The notes under the pieces are model-generated. The model did no database searches, was not told the origin of the DNA, and worked only from the letters and a program-made list of their open reading frames with translations. Made by a program: the position numbers and the translations under genes. From Rhabditoides inermis (taxonomy: Eukaryota; Nematoda; Chromadorea; Rhabditida; Rhabditidae): a stretch of 64,000 bases of DNA. The stretch spans positions 159,683 through 223,682 of the forward strand of contig CAWZYM010000221.1 in NCBI GenBank assembly GCA_963966185.1, written 5' to 3'. Of the stretch, positions 48,972-59,733 are shown piece by piece (the first letter of the stretch is position 1; the number at the start of each line of letters is the position of its first letter).

Positions 48972-49170
48972 AGGGAGAGAGAGACCAGGCGGTCGGTAGA
49001 GTATGGAAGAAATGATGCTCTTCCCAACAACAAAACAATTGGAAGAACTCGTGTTAAATGACGACTGCACAGCTTTCAGCAGTGAATGATGATTAGAAGT
49101 AATCTCGATGCGTGGATGATTCGCAATACAACACAAGTTTATCAAAATATAGAAAATATTCCATAACAAT

Positions 49171-50097
49171 TCACTTCTCCTCCTTGACTGACAGCTCCCA
49201 GACATCGGACTCGGCCTTCACTCCAACACAGCAGCCCAACTCCACGGCAGATATTTCTGAAAGAGAACATGTGAGATTGAGAGAGGAAAAATATATTTTT
49301 GCGTCGCTCACCCTTATCCTCCTCCCGCTTCCTCTCCTCATCCCTCCTCTTGTAGAGTGGCTGGCTATGCGCTGTTGATAGTTTCTGCTTCTGCAATTCG
49401 AATAAAGACATTAGGAGTTCACTTTCCCAAACAGCACAGAAATCATCTTCGACCACACCGCAGACACATCTGTGAATGCCTCGCCCACCTCCTTCTCCCT
49501 CTCCATCCTCTTTCGAGCACGCGCGGCGCGGCGTCGCTCGTTATCTCTCTTCATCTTCAGCTCTTTCTTAGTCAAACGCCGCGAGACCGCTGAAACACAA
49601 ACTATGTGATTTGTGTGACTTATCAAACTGCTGACGCAGAAATTCACTTTGGAGAATAGAGATGGATGATGGGACGGAAAGAGAGGGAGGGAGCTGGAAC
49701 AGGGAGGGAGGGGAGGGAGGTGAGAGAGCTGAGAGGCGAGAGAGAAAGAGAATAAAAGATGAGAGTGAGTGAGTGAGTGAGTGAGTGAGTGAGAGAGAGA
49801 GAGAGAGAGAGTAGTTGCGTCGCTCACCCTTATCAGTCTCCTCCCCGGCGCGCACCCCCTCCTCTTCCTTTCTCTTGTAGCGTGGCTGGATAATAAGGAT
49901 AAGGACAAAGACAGGAGAATAAGGACAATACAAATCCTCTTTCAGGTAAGAAAGACTCGCGACGCTTCAAAGTAGTACCTCTGTGAGTCTCTCCCCCACC
50001 TCCTTATCCTTCTCCATCCTCTTGCGTGCGCGCGCGGCGCGACGCAGCTCATTCGCTCTCGACTTCAGCTCTTTATCAATCAAGCGCCGCGACAACG
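49171..50097 (-). CDS. Basic-helix module gene (5' end not found)
   Basis: Exons 49979-50097, 49828-49885, 49468-49589, 49312-49360 and 49171-49256 join in frame. They form two tandem copies of a two-exon module: a highly charged helix (SRRL..KELK..RRAARARKRME) followed by a short YKR..EE..K exon. The gene ends with the SAVELGCCVGVKAES exon shared with the gene at 43.2 kb. The first exon enters from a missing upstream exon. The protein is lysine/arginine/glutamate-rich and probably an extended helix; nucleic-acid or coiled-coil binding is possible but not shown. Confidence 0.5.
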
Positions 50098-50220
50098 CTG
50101 AAACACAAACGATAAGCACTTATAAAGACATGTACAGGGATGTATAGAACTATGACACTCTGAATAAGCCCGAGTGCGGCTTAGTCTTTTGTTCAAGGCA
50201 TCATTCGGTCGTCTAGTCAT

Positions 50221-51949
50221 TTAGTCATCATTCAATGTTGGCCCGCTGTGTGACTGGCATCGCCCCCCTGTCTCATCCATGAGCTGCTGCTCCCGCACCG
50301 CCCGTCTCGCGTAGTCGTCGCGGATAGCACGCAGCATCGAACGCACGCTCTCCCAGCTGCACGAATCCTGCACACAAGAATTTGCTAATCAGTATCGAAC
50401 TGCAAACTCGAACCTTCTTGCGCTTCTTAAAAGGTGGATGCGAAGCCGACGGATGAGAAGCGCGAGAAGAAGCGGCGGACACGGGAGACGGGGTCTGATG
50501 CCGACTATGAGAAGCAGGAGCACAAGTGGGAGCAGGAACAGGAGCAGTGGGAGAAGGAGCAGTGGTATCAGCGGGAGGCGCGCTGGTCGGTGGGCGAAAG
50601 ACGCCGCTCGTCCCGGCTCTCTTCTCGGTGTCCAGCTCCCGCCACACTTGATTGCGCAACGCCTCGCGCACTGTCAGGTAGGGCGCCTGCAACACGTTTT
50701 CTATATGAATCAATGACCAAACAATTTGCCACAGTGAGAATAAGAAACAACAACATTCCATAACACTCACCGTTGCCGTGCGCGTCTTGTTTTTGATTGT
50801 GTCGAGTTTGTCTCGGCTGACATTGTTTCTCCTGGCATTTGCGGCTGTGGTCGACGCTGGGAGGCGTGTCCAAGTCGACACATCAATCTGCTCCTGAAAT
50901 AAAAAAGCCTACAAGTCAGTCTATTTACAGATAGGAGTGGTGAAAGTACATAGATCATGTTTAATCTCATTTCTGGAGTCACAACTCACAAATCGAAGCT
51001 GTGATTTGGTCTGTACGCTTTTCGTGATAGCACCGTAAATGGGGGGAAAACATAACAACTAACAACATACACTTTGGCTATCCGAGAATGCGATAAAATT
51101 AGAAAAGTAGTTTTTGTGCGGATTATTTCTTGAAGCACTCACTGGATTGGTGGGTGTTGCAGGGTGTTGCATCGTGTTTGTGGGCCTGATGGAGGACGCT
51201 GGGGGGCTAGACGTCGGCGGAGCACCACACTGCGGCGGGAGCACCTACAATACCTCCACTTCTATTATATCAAGTAGAGAGCGAGAGACTGAGCCCATCA
51301 GCACATATCGATTAGGAAAACATAACCGTTCTGAGGACAATCATATTAACGATAAATAGAAAACCGCATACACTCACCTCGTACGCAGCGCCATTCTCGG
51401 CAGTCTCGCTCACTTCAGGCGACGCACGAGCACACATCGAGCATTCCCTTCAACATCAACCGTAATCACCAACAAGTACAACTGCGAACCGCGCATCAAC
51501 ATCGCTTCTATAACAACAAAACTGTGTATCTAATAATCACGCGCACCTGTGCTCCTCTTCCTCTCCCATGTAGCACCCGCATCGCCTGGCCAGCGCCGCC
51601 TCCTCCCCGAACACCACGTCGTGACAGAACACTTGCGACGTCACGCCGCGAGACCACAGGAACTGTGACGTCATTGATTAGTTATAGTTATGACAAAGAT
51701 TCATTCAATATGAACGCGTTATTTCATTAAAATGAACGCGTGATGGACAGGCAAGAAGTCACCGGACAATGAGCATTGAATAGCACAATCACAAGTGAGT
51801 ACATTTTGGTGAGTATAATAAATAATACAGAACTCCCGAATTCCCGTTCGTACCTGTATGATGTCGGCTCTGAGCTGGAAGTCGGTGACGTCATCGAGTG
51901 CCGCGATGAAGTAGACAGGCGCAGACGAAGTGCACGGATCATCGCTCAT
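50221..51949 (-). CDS. Unknown 308-aa protein, seven exons
   Basis: Exons 51854-51949, 51547-51662, 51378-51447, 51143-51244, 50771-50893, 50414-50686 and 50221-50367; 927 nt in frame. N-terminal part MSDDPCTSSAPVYFIAALDD and LWSRGVTSQVFCHDVVFGEE contains several Cys (RRCGCY, ECSMCAR) that could bind metal, but no named zinc-finger pattern. A Pro/Ser/Ala-rich linker follows, ending in KKRKK (a possible nuclear localisation signal). A charged helix, ESVRSMLRAIRDDYARRAVREQQ, precedes the stop. The acceptor of the third exon is weak. Nuclear location is inferred; family not recognised. Confidence 0.6.
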
Positions 51950-52561
51950 CGCATGTGCTGGAATTTACAAAGTATACAACATTATATAAAACACAAATTA
52001 TTTTATTCCGAAATCGAATGCGACACAGCATTTATGTGACCGGACACGATAAGTTGCGCGTCTGGTGTCTCTTCACATTCCATACTGTCTCGGTTATCCA
52101 CAGAGCGCCAATTTTTTGAATTCGCATCAGAAATTTACAAAAAAAGTTCTGCCACAGCCATTATCAAAGCCTAACTATAGACATTTTTTTTTTATAAAAG
52201 TAGACCGCATGGATTCAAACATGTTTGCATGGAACCACGGCCCGGATAGTTGCACCGTCGACAGCGGCGGGCGCGCAGCCGCTCCGCGATCACGCGTTGC
52301 GCGAAATTACCAGCAAGCGCTAGAGCGCGATAATTTCTCGACTGAAATCGCTACGCGCTTAATCACTCGCGGTGCGGCCTGTGCGCGCGCCGCTCTCTCT
52401 GTGGGCGCGCTGTGCAACTATCCGAACCGTGGGAAGACTAGCTCTCAAATCACTCTATGAATGAAGGCTAGATTTCAATGAATGAGATAACGAGATTTCA
52501 AGTTGCGATAGTTTATCTGGACCGACATAACAGGTCACTACTCGATGAGTTTGCGGAAGGT
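51950..52561. other. Intergenic with insertion into duplicated DNA
   Basis: Upstream of the 308-aa gene and downstream of S2. Contains the MITE-like insertion 52235-52432. Confidence 0.6.
52235..52432. mobile_element. 198-bp GC-rich MITE-like insertion
   Basis: Terminal inverted repeats of 21 bp with two mismatches (CCACGGCCCGGATAGTTGC and its complement). The paralogous segment at about 44970 lacks the insert, so this is a filled site; a short GAA-type target duplication is possible. Interior rich in GCGC, non-coding. Confidence 0.8.
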
Positions 52562-53666
52562 TTAGAGGACCTTGCCGGTGTCTGCCTTCTTCTTCGTTTC
52601 AGCCACAGCTCTCATCACCGCGTCTCTCGTCATAGGAGATAGGAATGATTTTCTTATGGTGGTGATAGTGCGCTTAGACCGCGAACGCAGCTTCTGAAAC
52701 ATACCAGCTGTGTCTTTCAAGATCAAGTACGCCAATTTTCATTCACCCCAATGTTTTGTTTGAAGTTGGTAAGAGGTGAACGCTTGGAGCGCCTGGCGAA
52801 AGCAACCTCAAAATACTTTCTACCCCTCTCTATTGTTGAGGGCGGGTTAGCTGACCTTGCCGGTGTCTGCCTTCCTCTTCGTTTCAGCCGCAGCTCGCAT
52901 CACCGCATCTCTCGTCATTGGAAAAATGAATGAGGGCAAACCGGTGACGTAAGTGAAAGGAGAACGCTTGGAGCGCCTGGCGAGAGCAGCCTGAATAAAC
53001 ACTCCCTCACTCCCTTTCTCTTTCTCTCTCTCTCCCTCTCTCTTTCTCTTTCTCTCTCTCTCACCTTTTTCATCGCCTCGAATTGTTTTGAATCTATCCT
53101 CTTCACACTTGATGAGAGATATTGGTTCGAATTCATTGACTTTATAGATGATATCGGCTCATCTTTCTTCGATTTCTCGATCACTGCAAATAGGTTGGCA
53201 TCCAGCTGTCCGCTACTCACACTCCTTGACTTGCTTCATGACCTCCTTCGTTTTGCTCCTCGTCAGATCCTTTGTCATTTGCTGCGCGTGCAACGCGACC
53301 ATCTGATCGCGCGTCAGCGGATCTGAAGTGGTTTCACGGGTCATCCCTTCTTTTTGCTGGGAAGCCTTTGTTTCCATCATCGAAGCACCCACTACCCACT
53401 CTTCTGTGAATACAGTCCAGAGAATATTTAGTTCCGCCACCACTCCGCTTGCCCGTCCCGCATTCGAAAATTGCACGCGCGCGAAAGTTTGAATGTGAAT
53501 TTATTCACGTGCTCTCGCATTTCTATCGATTTTTTGCCGCCTCGCACTCTGTTTACTCTGCGCTCTCTACTGGCGGCAACTGATTTGCCCATCGACTGGT
53601 ATACCTCTCACCTGAGAACCTGGCTGCCGCCGCCGCGACCAAAACGAGAAGAACGAGCGATCGCAT
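52562..53666 (-). CDS. S2: small secreted protein, 180 aa
   Basis: Exons 53612-53666, 53221-53322, 53065-53183, 52856-52990 and 52562-52693, 543 nt in frame. Signal peptide MRSLVLLVLVAAAAA, then a helical Lys/Glu/Gln-rich body (DQMVALHAQQMTKDL, KRIDSKQFEAMKK). The fourth and fifth exons are homologous to each other (MTRDAVMRA..AET..KADTGK), a tandem exon duplication; half of another copy lies unspliced between them near 52745-52805. Function unknown. The paralogue S1 is frameshifted, so S2 is the likelier functional copy. Confidence 0.62.
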
Positions 53667-53961
53667 CGTGGCTGACACTCATTGCACATGTATTATTCCT
53701 TATATACGTTTCATGAAACACATTTATGAGAGCGGCGAAAGATGCGCGGCGTCTGACAGTCCCACGTGTTACGAGGGCATGGTGTACGTAGGCAATAACG
53801 GCAAGAAAAGAGCACGGCCGATGCAATTGTTTCAAAGTGTTTATTCGGATCGCATGATCGATGCAAGTACAGAGATGGATCGGCAATCATCAAGTTTATT
53901 CTTGCAAAGGAAGTGAGAAAAGGGTGATACTATTGGTAACTATGTGCATGGGCTTCTTTCC

Positions 53962-56754
53962 TTACTCATCGAACACCCCAGCCCTGACCATACGCTCGAA
54001 TTCCTCCTCTGCCTGAAATGAAGAACACACATAAGTATCATCAGCTAACAAATTGTGATGAACAATTAAATACTATTATCTATCGATTGAAATATAAATT
54101 GAGTTAATATGTGCTCTGGAAGTGCCATTAGGAGTTGTGCTAGAAGTGCTGTTGTCAGAGTCTCCCAATATGTAGATATTTCAATAGATACCTCTCTGAT
54201 TCCTCTCCGCACATCTGGATCCGTTATACGATAGAAATACACAACGAAAACGAAGTAGATAGCCAAAACTTTATGTCGTTCACTTTATGTCGGTTGTTTT
54301 GCTGAAACAGAAATTAATTTAAATAAGAAACTCTACAGTAAGTAATGGATTATTCAAAAGAAAAGAACTTTTAAACGCACATGCTTTTTTTAATCGCGCT
54401 ATCGGCCTGCGCAAGACCATTCGACCGCGCAATTCGCGCGCTTGGCGGTCTGCTTTCAGGCAAATGAGGGTCATTTGCAAGTAAAATGAAACAGATCGGA
54501 GCATCTTCCAGTGCTATTAACTCCGTTCAGACATTTTCAAATTACATGAAATTTTCAGGGTGTATAGGTCTGTATACGCCCCCCTTGTCGTGGGCTTTTT
54601 ACGATAACTCAAAAACTGTATGAATTGTGAGCCATAAAGTGATCAAAACTATCGTTTTCAAACGGAAAAACTAGAAAGTTTAATAACTTGGTTTCAACGT
54701 AACCAAATTGCACCAAACTTGCACCCTCACGTCCGAAAGACACATACGAAGAGATTGTCGTGGGCTTTTCTTGAATTTCTAATTTTGAACGGAGTTGTTT
54801 CACAAAAACATCGTAATGACCCTGTTTATGCATAAATTCCTCGTCATTTTTGTTTGTCTGATCGACCGCCGAGAATTCACGTACCGTGATAATGGGGGAT
54901 ACCCTATACGTTTTGTATAATACTTGCACGACTCACATCAAACAGCACTTTCGTTTGAACGAAATATTTGTTTTTGTCAAAGTCATAATCAAATGTCGAT
55001 AGTTTTGGGCGGGGGAAACATCCGAACTCATATTTTTGTTCATGCACACGCAAACGAACTCCACACAGCTGAAAAAAGTCATTTACAATAGTTTTTTTTC
55101 ATTTTCAAAAGCTCGTCACCTCAGTTTTCTTATCACATTCTGGGGTAGTAGTTTTGTCCTCGAATGTGGGAAAATTCCACGGAGATTCGCCGCCGGTGCG
55201 ATTTTTCGAATATTGCCACTCACCCGTCAGACACGTCTCTTTCGAGAATACTGAAAAAGATTATGTTTACAAAACGTTGTAATGAACTCACCGTTAGTTT
55301 CATCATAGTCATAGACTGCTTGCAAAACATGCCAACCGTCCTTCTTCCGTATATAACGTATTTCCTGAAATAAGTTGTAGTGCACTAACATGTTTCATTT
55401 CCTACCTGCTGGCATTTGATATTGCTGCAGCAACACATTATCTTTCAAAAGTACTTCCAAGTAAAAGTAGTTGGTTTGTACTGTTGTCTCAGTTGAGCAA
55501 AAGGACTGACATGTTTTCAATGGAGACATGTGCCAACAGGCTCTCTCTCTCATACCAGTGCAAAGCGGCCATATTATAATGAACGCGTTTACAAAGTTAT
55601 GCAGTTATTATCTAAAAACACAACTTCTGTTGTAACATAACACGTCGAATAATGCTGAGAGCCTGTTTGCACATGTCTCCATTGAAAACATGTCAGTCCT
55701 TTTGCTCAACTGAGACAACAGTACAAACCAACTACTTTTACTTGGAAGTACTTTTGAAAGATAATATCTGTCCTTTTCTTAAGTTTTGTTTCACAAAATT
55801 ATATTTTCATACACGTTCGCGATTCGCTGCGAGGATACCGACGCGCACCCGCTATTCGCCTCTCTCTCTCACTCACACACAGAGGGGGCGGGGCGAAAGC
55901 GATTGTCCGACGCCCGCCCGACACCAATCTCAATCCGCACTCGAATGCGGACTCTCCGTATCTCGCTTCAAATTCAATCAAACTCAATACAACTTTCTAT
56001 AACTCTATCGAATAGAGATGTGAATGCAATGTAACAGTGGAAATCACTTCAAAATGAGGAAAAGTGCTTCATCCGGGAAAAGTCGTTTTTGAGCATTCTA
56101 GCGCGCGGGGACATCCAGTACAAACGAGAGGGCGCTGGCGCGCCCTCTCTAATGAGAACAGCAGCTTGATTCTCCCGTTCACGCCAATCGCATATAGTAC
56201 TGGTCGAGTTACCGGTCTTCAGTTTCGGACAAACTTCGATACTCATACTCAAAACAGAAGCGAGATTAAAAGTTGTTTGTTATTTGCAGAACGTACCCTG
56301 AACCACTGGCTAAACACGACATCTAAACGAAACGATATATAAGCGAAACATATGAATACAATAATACAACACTCACCCCATTCGGTGGATAGCTGTACAA
56401 CACTTTATTTTTCGTCACAGTTCGTGTATACTTGATTTTCACGGATGTCTCTACTGAAACTCTTTTGTTGGAAGAAAAGTAGCAGAAAAGCCTCACGGAA
56501 TGTTGTAAAACTGTTTGTGCAATTAACAGTGGTCGAGATGTTGACTTGGGAGTTCTCTTGGAACAACGCATTCTCCAGATCCGCATCGCTCAACGTGTGG
56601 TCTGAAACTCGAATACAATAGAACCCTCGTATAACTCGTACTTTACGTTCGTACTTTGCTCGTTTTTATCGTGCCCATCGTGCGCATCGTCCTCCGTCCG
56701 CGCCGGTCCGAAGAGGAGAAGGAGAAGAAGGAGGAGGAGGCAGAAGACGCGCAT
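53962..56754 (-). CDS. D2: secreted protein, paralogue of D1
   Basis: Exon 56655-56754 encodes a strong signal peptide (MRVFCLLLLLLLLLFGPAR); then 56497-56601, 56377-56453, 55406-55487, an exon at about 55288-55371, one at about 55114-55250, and one near 54950-55070 (CGVR..YEFGCFPRP..STFD). An exon with TDPDVRRGIRE follows near 54190, and the last (EFERMVRAGVFDE) ends at 53962. The exon equivalent to KYKIYDHICKGSF of D1 was not found; a TIR element (54391-54909) lies in that interval. The 55406 to 55371 join is one base out of frame. Function unknown. Shares a 198-bp divergent promoter region with the 66-aa gene. Confidence 0.55.
54391..54909. mobile_element. TIR element, copy 2, left end missing
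   Basis: Matches 32991-33516 throughout, ending in the same GGGGGATACCCTATAC terminus; the opposite terminus is absent. Sits in an intron of D2. Confidence 0.82.
55437..55767. repeat. 109-bp inverted duplication of a D2 exon segment
   Basis: Arms 55437-55545 and 55659-55767 are reverse complements with about one mismatch. The left arm overlaps the D2 exon 55406-55487 and its upstream flank; the right arm is an antisense copy upstream of it, so the D2 transcript could fold into a long hairpin here. Confidence 0.9.
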
Positions 56755-56952
56755 TTCTAACACGGCCGACCCACGACCGCGCCGTGCAAAAAATGATGCG
56801 AACGTGTTCCTCTCCCGATTGACTCATCACACACACATTGCTCATCTCTCTCGCGCGTCCTTCCTCCCTCCCCCGAGATGCCCGCATTGCACTCACTACT
56901 ACTGACCCCGGCCGGCACACTCGGTATATTCTGCCTCTCTCACACCTGAACG
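56755..56952. promoter_or_regulatory. Divergent promoter region
   Basis: 198 bp between the start codons of D2 (-) and the 66-aa gene (+). No TATA box stands out. Promoter role inferred from geometry. Confidence 0.45.
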
Positions 56953-57203
56953 ATGGCTGCTGACAATTCGTGGGCGGAGTCTGAGTGGGCGGAGCTTCGC
57001 GCGCAGCTGGCCGCCGAGCGTGCGCACGCGCAGCGACTCGCCGAACGGACGCGTCGTCTGGAGGAGGTATACCTACAGTAGCCCGTACCATCTACCGTTA
57101 TCCTACCGTACTCCAGCTCGACATCTACCAGCCTCTTCCTCTGGTCGCGCACCACACTGCCGCCGGCGACTCTGCCGACCCGCCCGTCATCACTATCGAT
57201 TGA
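56953..57203 (+). CDS. Small coiled-coil protein, 66 aa, two exons
   Basis: Exons 56953-57066 and 57117-57203. Starts MAADNSWAESEWAELRAQL; residues 10-38 form an Ala/Arg/Glu/Leu helix with heptad spacing (AELRAQLAAERAHAQRLAER), and a polar tail ends PPVITID. The 50-nt intron is built from CTACAGTA/TACCGTA motifs. No signal peptide. It may be a complete small protein or the truncated 5' end of a longer family member. Function unknown. Confidence 0.55.
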
Positions 57204-57400
57204 TTATCGATTGATTATCGATCGAGTATCGATTAGCTCTCGACTGACTCGTTTGTAGTATTGAAATAATTTATTCGCCATAAATAGGTACTCTTATCGT
57301 GTCGCTCTGTGAATAAATACTACTTGTACAGTATGGCGTGTCGTGAATAGCGTCGTGTGGCGTGTTGTGTGCGTTGCGTCGCGGCGTGTTAGACCTTGTT

Positions 57401-58604
57401 CTATTTTCTGGCCGCTGCCTCCTCGGCAATGGCGAGGAGAGAACGTCTTTTCCTGCCGCATCCTCCGCGGTTGCAACCGCATGAGCAGCCACCGCCCTAG
57501 ATTACGGTAGTTACATTGTATCGCACTACGGTAGCTACAGTACACCCGGTACTCACGTTCATGCACGCCTGGGTGCACACCGGCTGGCAGCACTTGCAGC
57601 ACGTCGTCGTCTGCACCGGAACCAGCTGCAACGGGTTACTGTATAGACTAATTACTGTAGTTCGAAAAGAATACTTCCAAAAGCGGTTACTGTATTCTGT
57701 AAACAACCACTGTCTTATGGGGTTACTGGGTACTGTACAATAGACAACTGTCTGGGTTACTGTATTTTGAATACTTCTGATTTTCTCTACTTTGAATATA
57801 CTGCTGTAGGGACCACAACGTGAGATGTAGAGAGTGCGGCGGAATCATGTAACATATTCTCACTGGAAACATGATGTGCTCTAATTAGCATATAACGATT
57901 CGCCCTTTCGCGCTGATTCCAACGATATTTTATTTATGAGATCATGTACCCTGTAAAGTAGCGAAAATCGATAAAGAGTGATATGATGACGTCATACTTC
58001 TTTGATCTAGCCGCCATTGCCCAAAATGAGTAATGAAAAATGATGTCGTAAGAGACGTTTTTCTTCAAGTACTTATCGATTACAGTCAAACAAAGCTTAT
58101 CGCTACTATTATAAACGTATGTATTCATAATTTAACTATCGATGACGTCATAAGTGTTTTGATCTAGCCGCCCTCTGTCGCACTTTCCCTGTGTGAGCGC
58201 GCGCTCGGGTGCGCGCGCCGCGCGAAATTTGAGCGCAATGTGAACGATGAACCCTATGAACATTATATATTTTTGAAATCAGCTTGAATCGAACTACATT
58301 AATAAACTATTCGCTACATCATATCCAAATATCTGAAAATGTCATTGTGGTCCCTAATACTGCTGTCTGTGTTCCTGTACTTTGTAGTACCGTATACCTG
58401 TGTCTGTGTGACGCAGGTGGTGCAGGAGGGCTGTCCGCAGCAGGGCGGGGGAGGCGGGGGCGCGCAGCACACCTGGATACGACACATCTTTTTGATGTTT
58501 CGAGACGTTTCTCATGTTGCACATAACTCCCAATCATAAATGATTCGCAATTGTAAAGGAGAAGCGACACTTTTCAGTTTTTACCAGAACCACTTGCGAA
58601 AACA

Positions 58605-58661
<57 letters not shown>

Positions 58662-59142
58662 CGAAGTAGTTCAAAATGCAATGGCAAGTAGTTTGACGCG
58701 CCAAACGCGGATCGAAATCTAGAGATCTAGACCTAGCCAGTTCAATATAACAAGTTCAAGAATGTTGCGTATTGCGGGCTATATAAGGTCACCCTTGATT
58801 GAGAGTGAACACCCCCAGTAAGCGTACCTGTCCGCACTGTCCCATGCCGCCACAGCTGCACTGTCCGGCACAGCACCCTCCTCCTCCTCCGCACTGTCGC
58901 TTCGCGCGGATCGGAGACGTCGGCAGAGCGGCCAGACCGGTCGAGTCAAAGGGAGACTCAAGTGTTTTCGTGTGAAATAGTATACACAAACATCTACGTT
59001 CAGACTCACTCTAGATAATGTCCTGTCTAATGGAAAGTAGCATATCATTCATAAGCTCGAAAAGTGTGCTGACCTGCTCAAAGATAGCGGCTTGCGCGCA
59101 CGAAAGCAGTGCAATAGTAGCGATGATATAGATGCGATTCAT
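57401..59142 (-). CDS. Cys-rich secreted protein, 145 aa, five exons
   Basis: Exons 59074-59142, 58828-58956, 58398-58472, 57557-57625 and 57401-57496, all phase 0. Signal peptide MNRIYIIATIALLSCAQA, a dibasic site AKR before the Cys region, then one Cys-rich block per exon: QCGGGGGCCAGQCSCGG, CCAPPPPPPCCGQPSCTTC, TTTCCKCCQPVCTQAC and GGGCSCGCNRGGCGRKRR. The tail is LLAIAEEAAARK. A secreted or cuticle-associated protein is likely; not assignable to a named disulfide family. All-phase-0 exons would let Cys modules be added or lost without a frame change. Confidence 0.72.
58607..58660. repeat. CT dinucleotide microsatellite
   Basis: About 54 bp of CT in an intron of the Cys-rich gene. Confidence 0.95.
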
Positions 59143-59733
59143 GGTTTCCCTTCCCCTCTTTCCTCACTCGCCTCCCTCTATATACCCACCCGGCCCCTTC
59201 TTGACCATCCAATCCGGCCGCCCTTCTTATCTCCTCTGATCATATCATCGCCCCGCGGCAATCCGAGCGAGAGAGCGTGTGATTGCGAGAGAGCGCAGAC
59301 AGTGTGTGATTCGCACCTCTGATTGAGAACCGGCTCAAATGAAAAGGAGAGTGCTATCACCGGAAGTACGTACACCACCCACTCGATATAGATTTCCGGT
59401 GCGCGAATAAAATAAAAGGGAAAAGCACTTATCAGTGATACGTTTCATGGTTGTTACGTTTTCTCCTTTCATACAATCACGCTGTCAAGAAAACTCACCT
59501 TGAACATTTCGAAACATTCGAGGAGACTTTTCGCTTCCTTTCCCGTCCTTATTTGGTCGATTGGACACGCGCCGAGGCCGAGTAGTTTCAAGTGGCTAAA
59601 AGGTTGCGGGCTTCGCGCCTAATACAGACAGATCAGATGTCATCAAATCGCGCCGCGACACCCGATAGTCTCGTGTCTTCCCCTCCTCTCACCTCGCAAC
59701 CCACCCATCACTCCCACCATACCAGACCACGCA
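59143..59733. promoter_or_regulatory. Divergent intergenic region
   Basis: 591 bp between the starts of the Cys-rich gene (-) and the ShKT gene (+). It contains pyrimidine-rich stretches before each ATG; no clear core promoter motif. Confidence 0.4.

Noticed and set aside
50098..50220. Joining the 308-aa gene to the module gene as one transcript
   Set aside because: The last exon of the 308-aa gene runs to an in-frame stop and offers no donor in the required phase.
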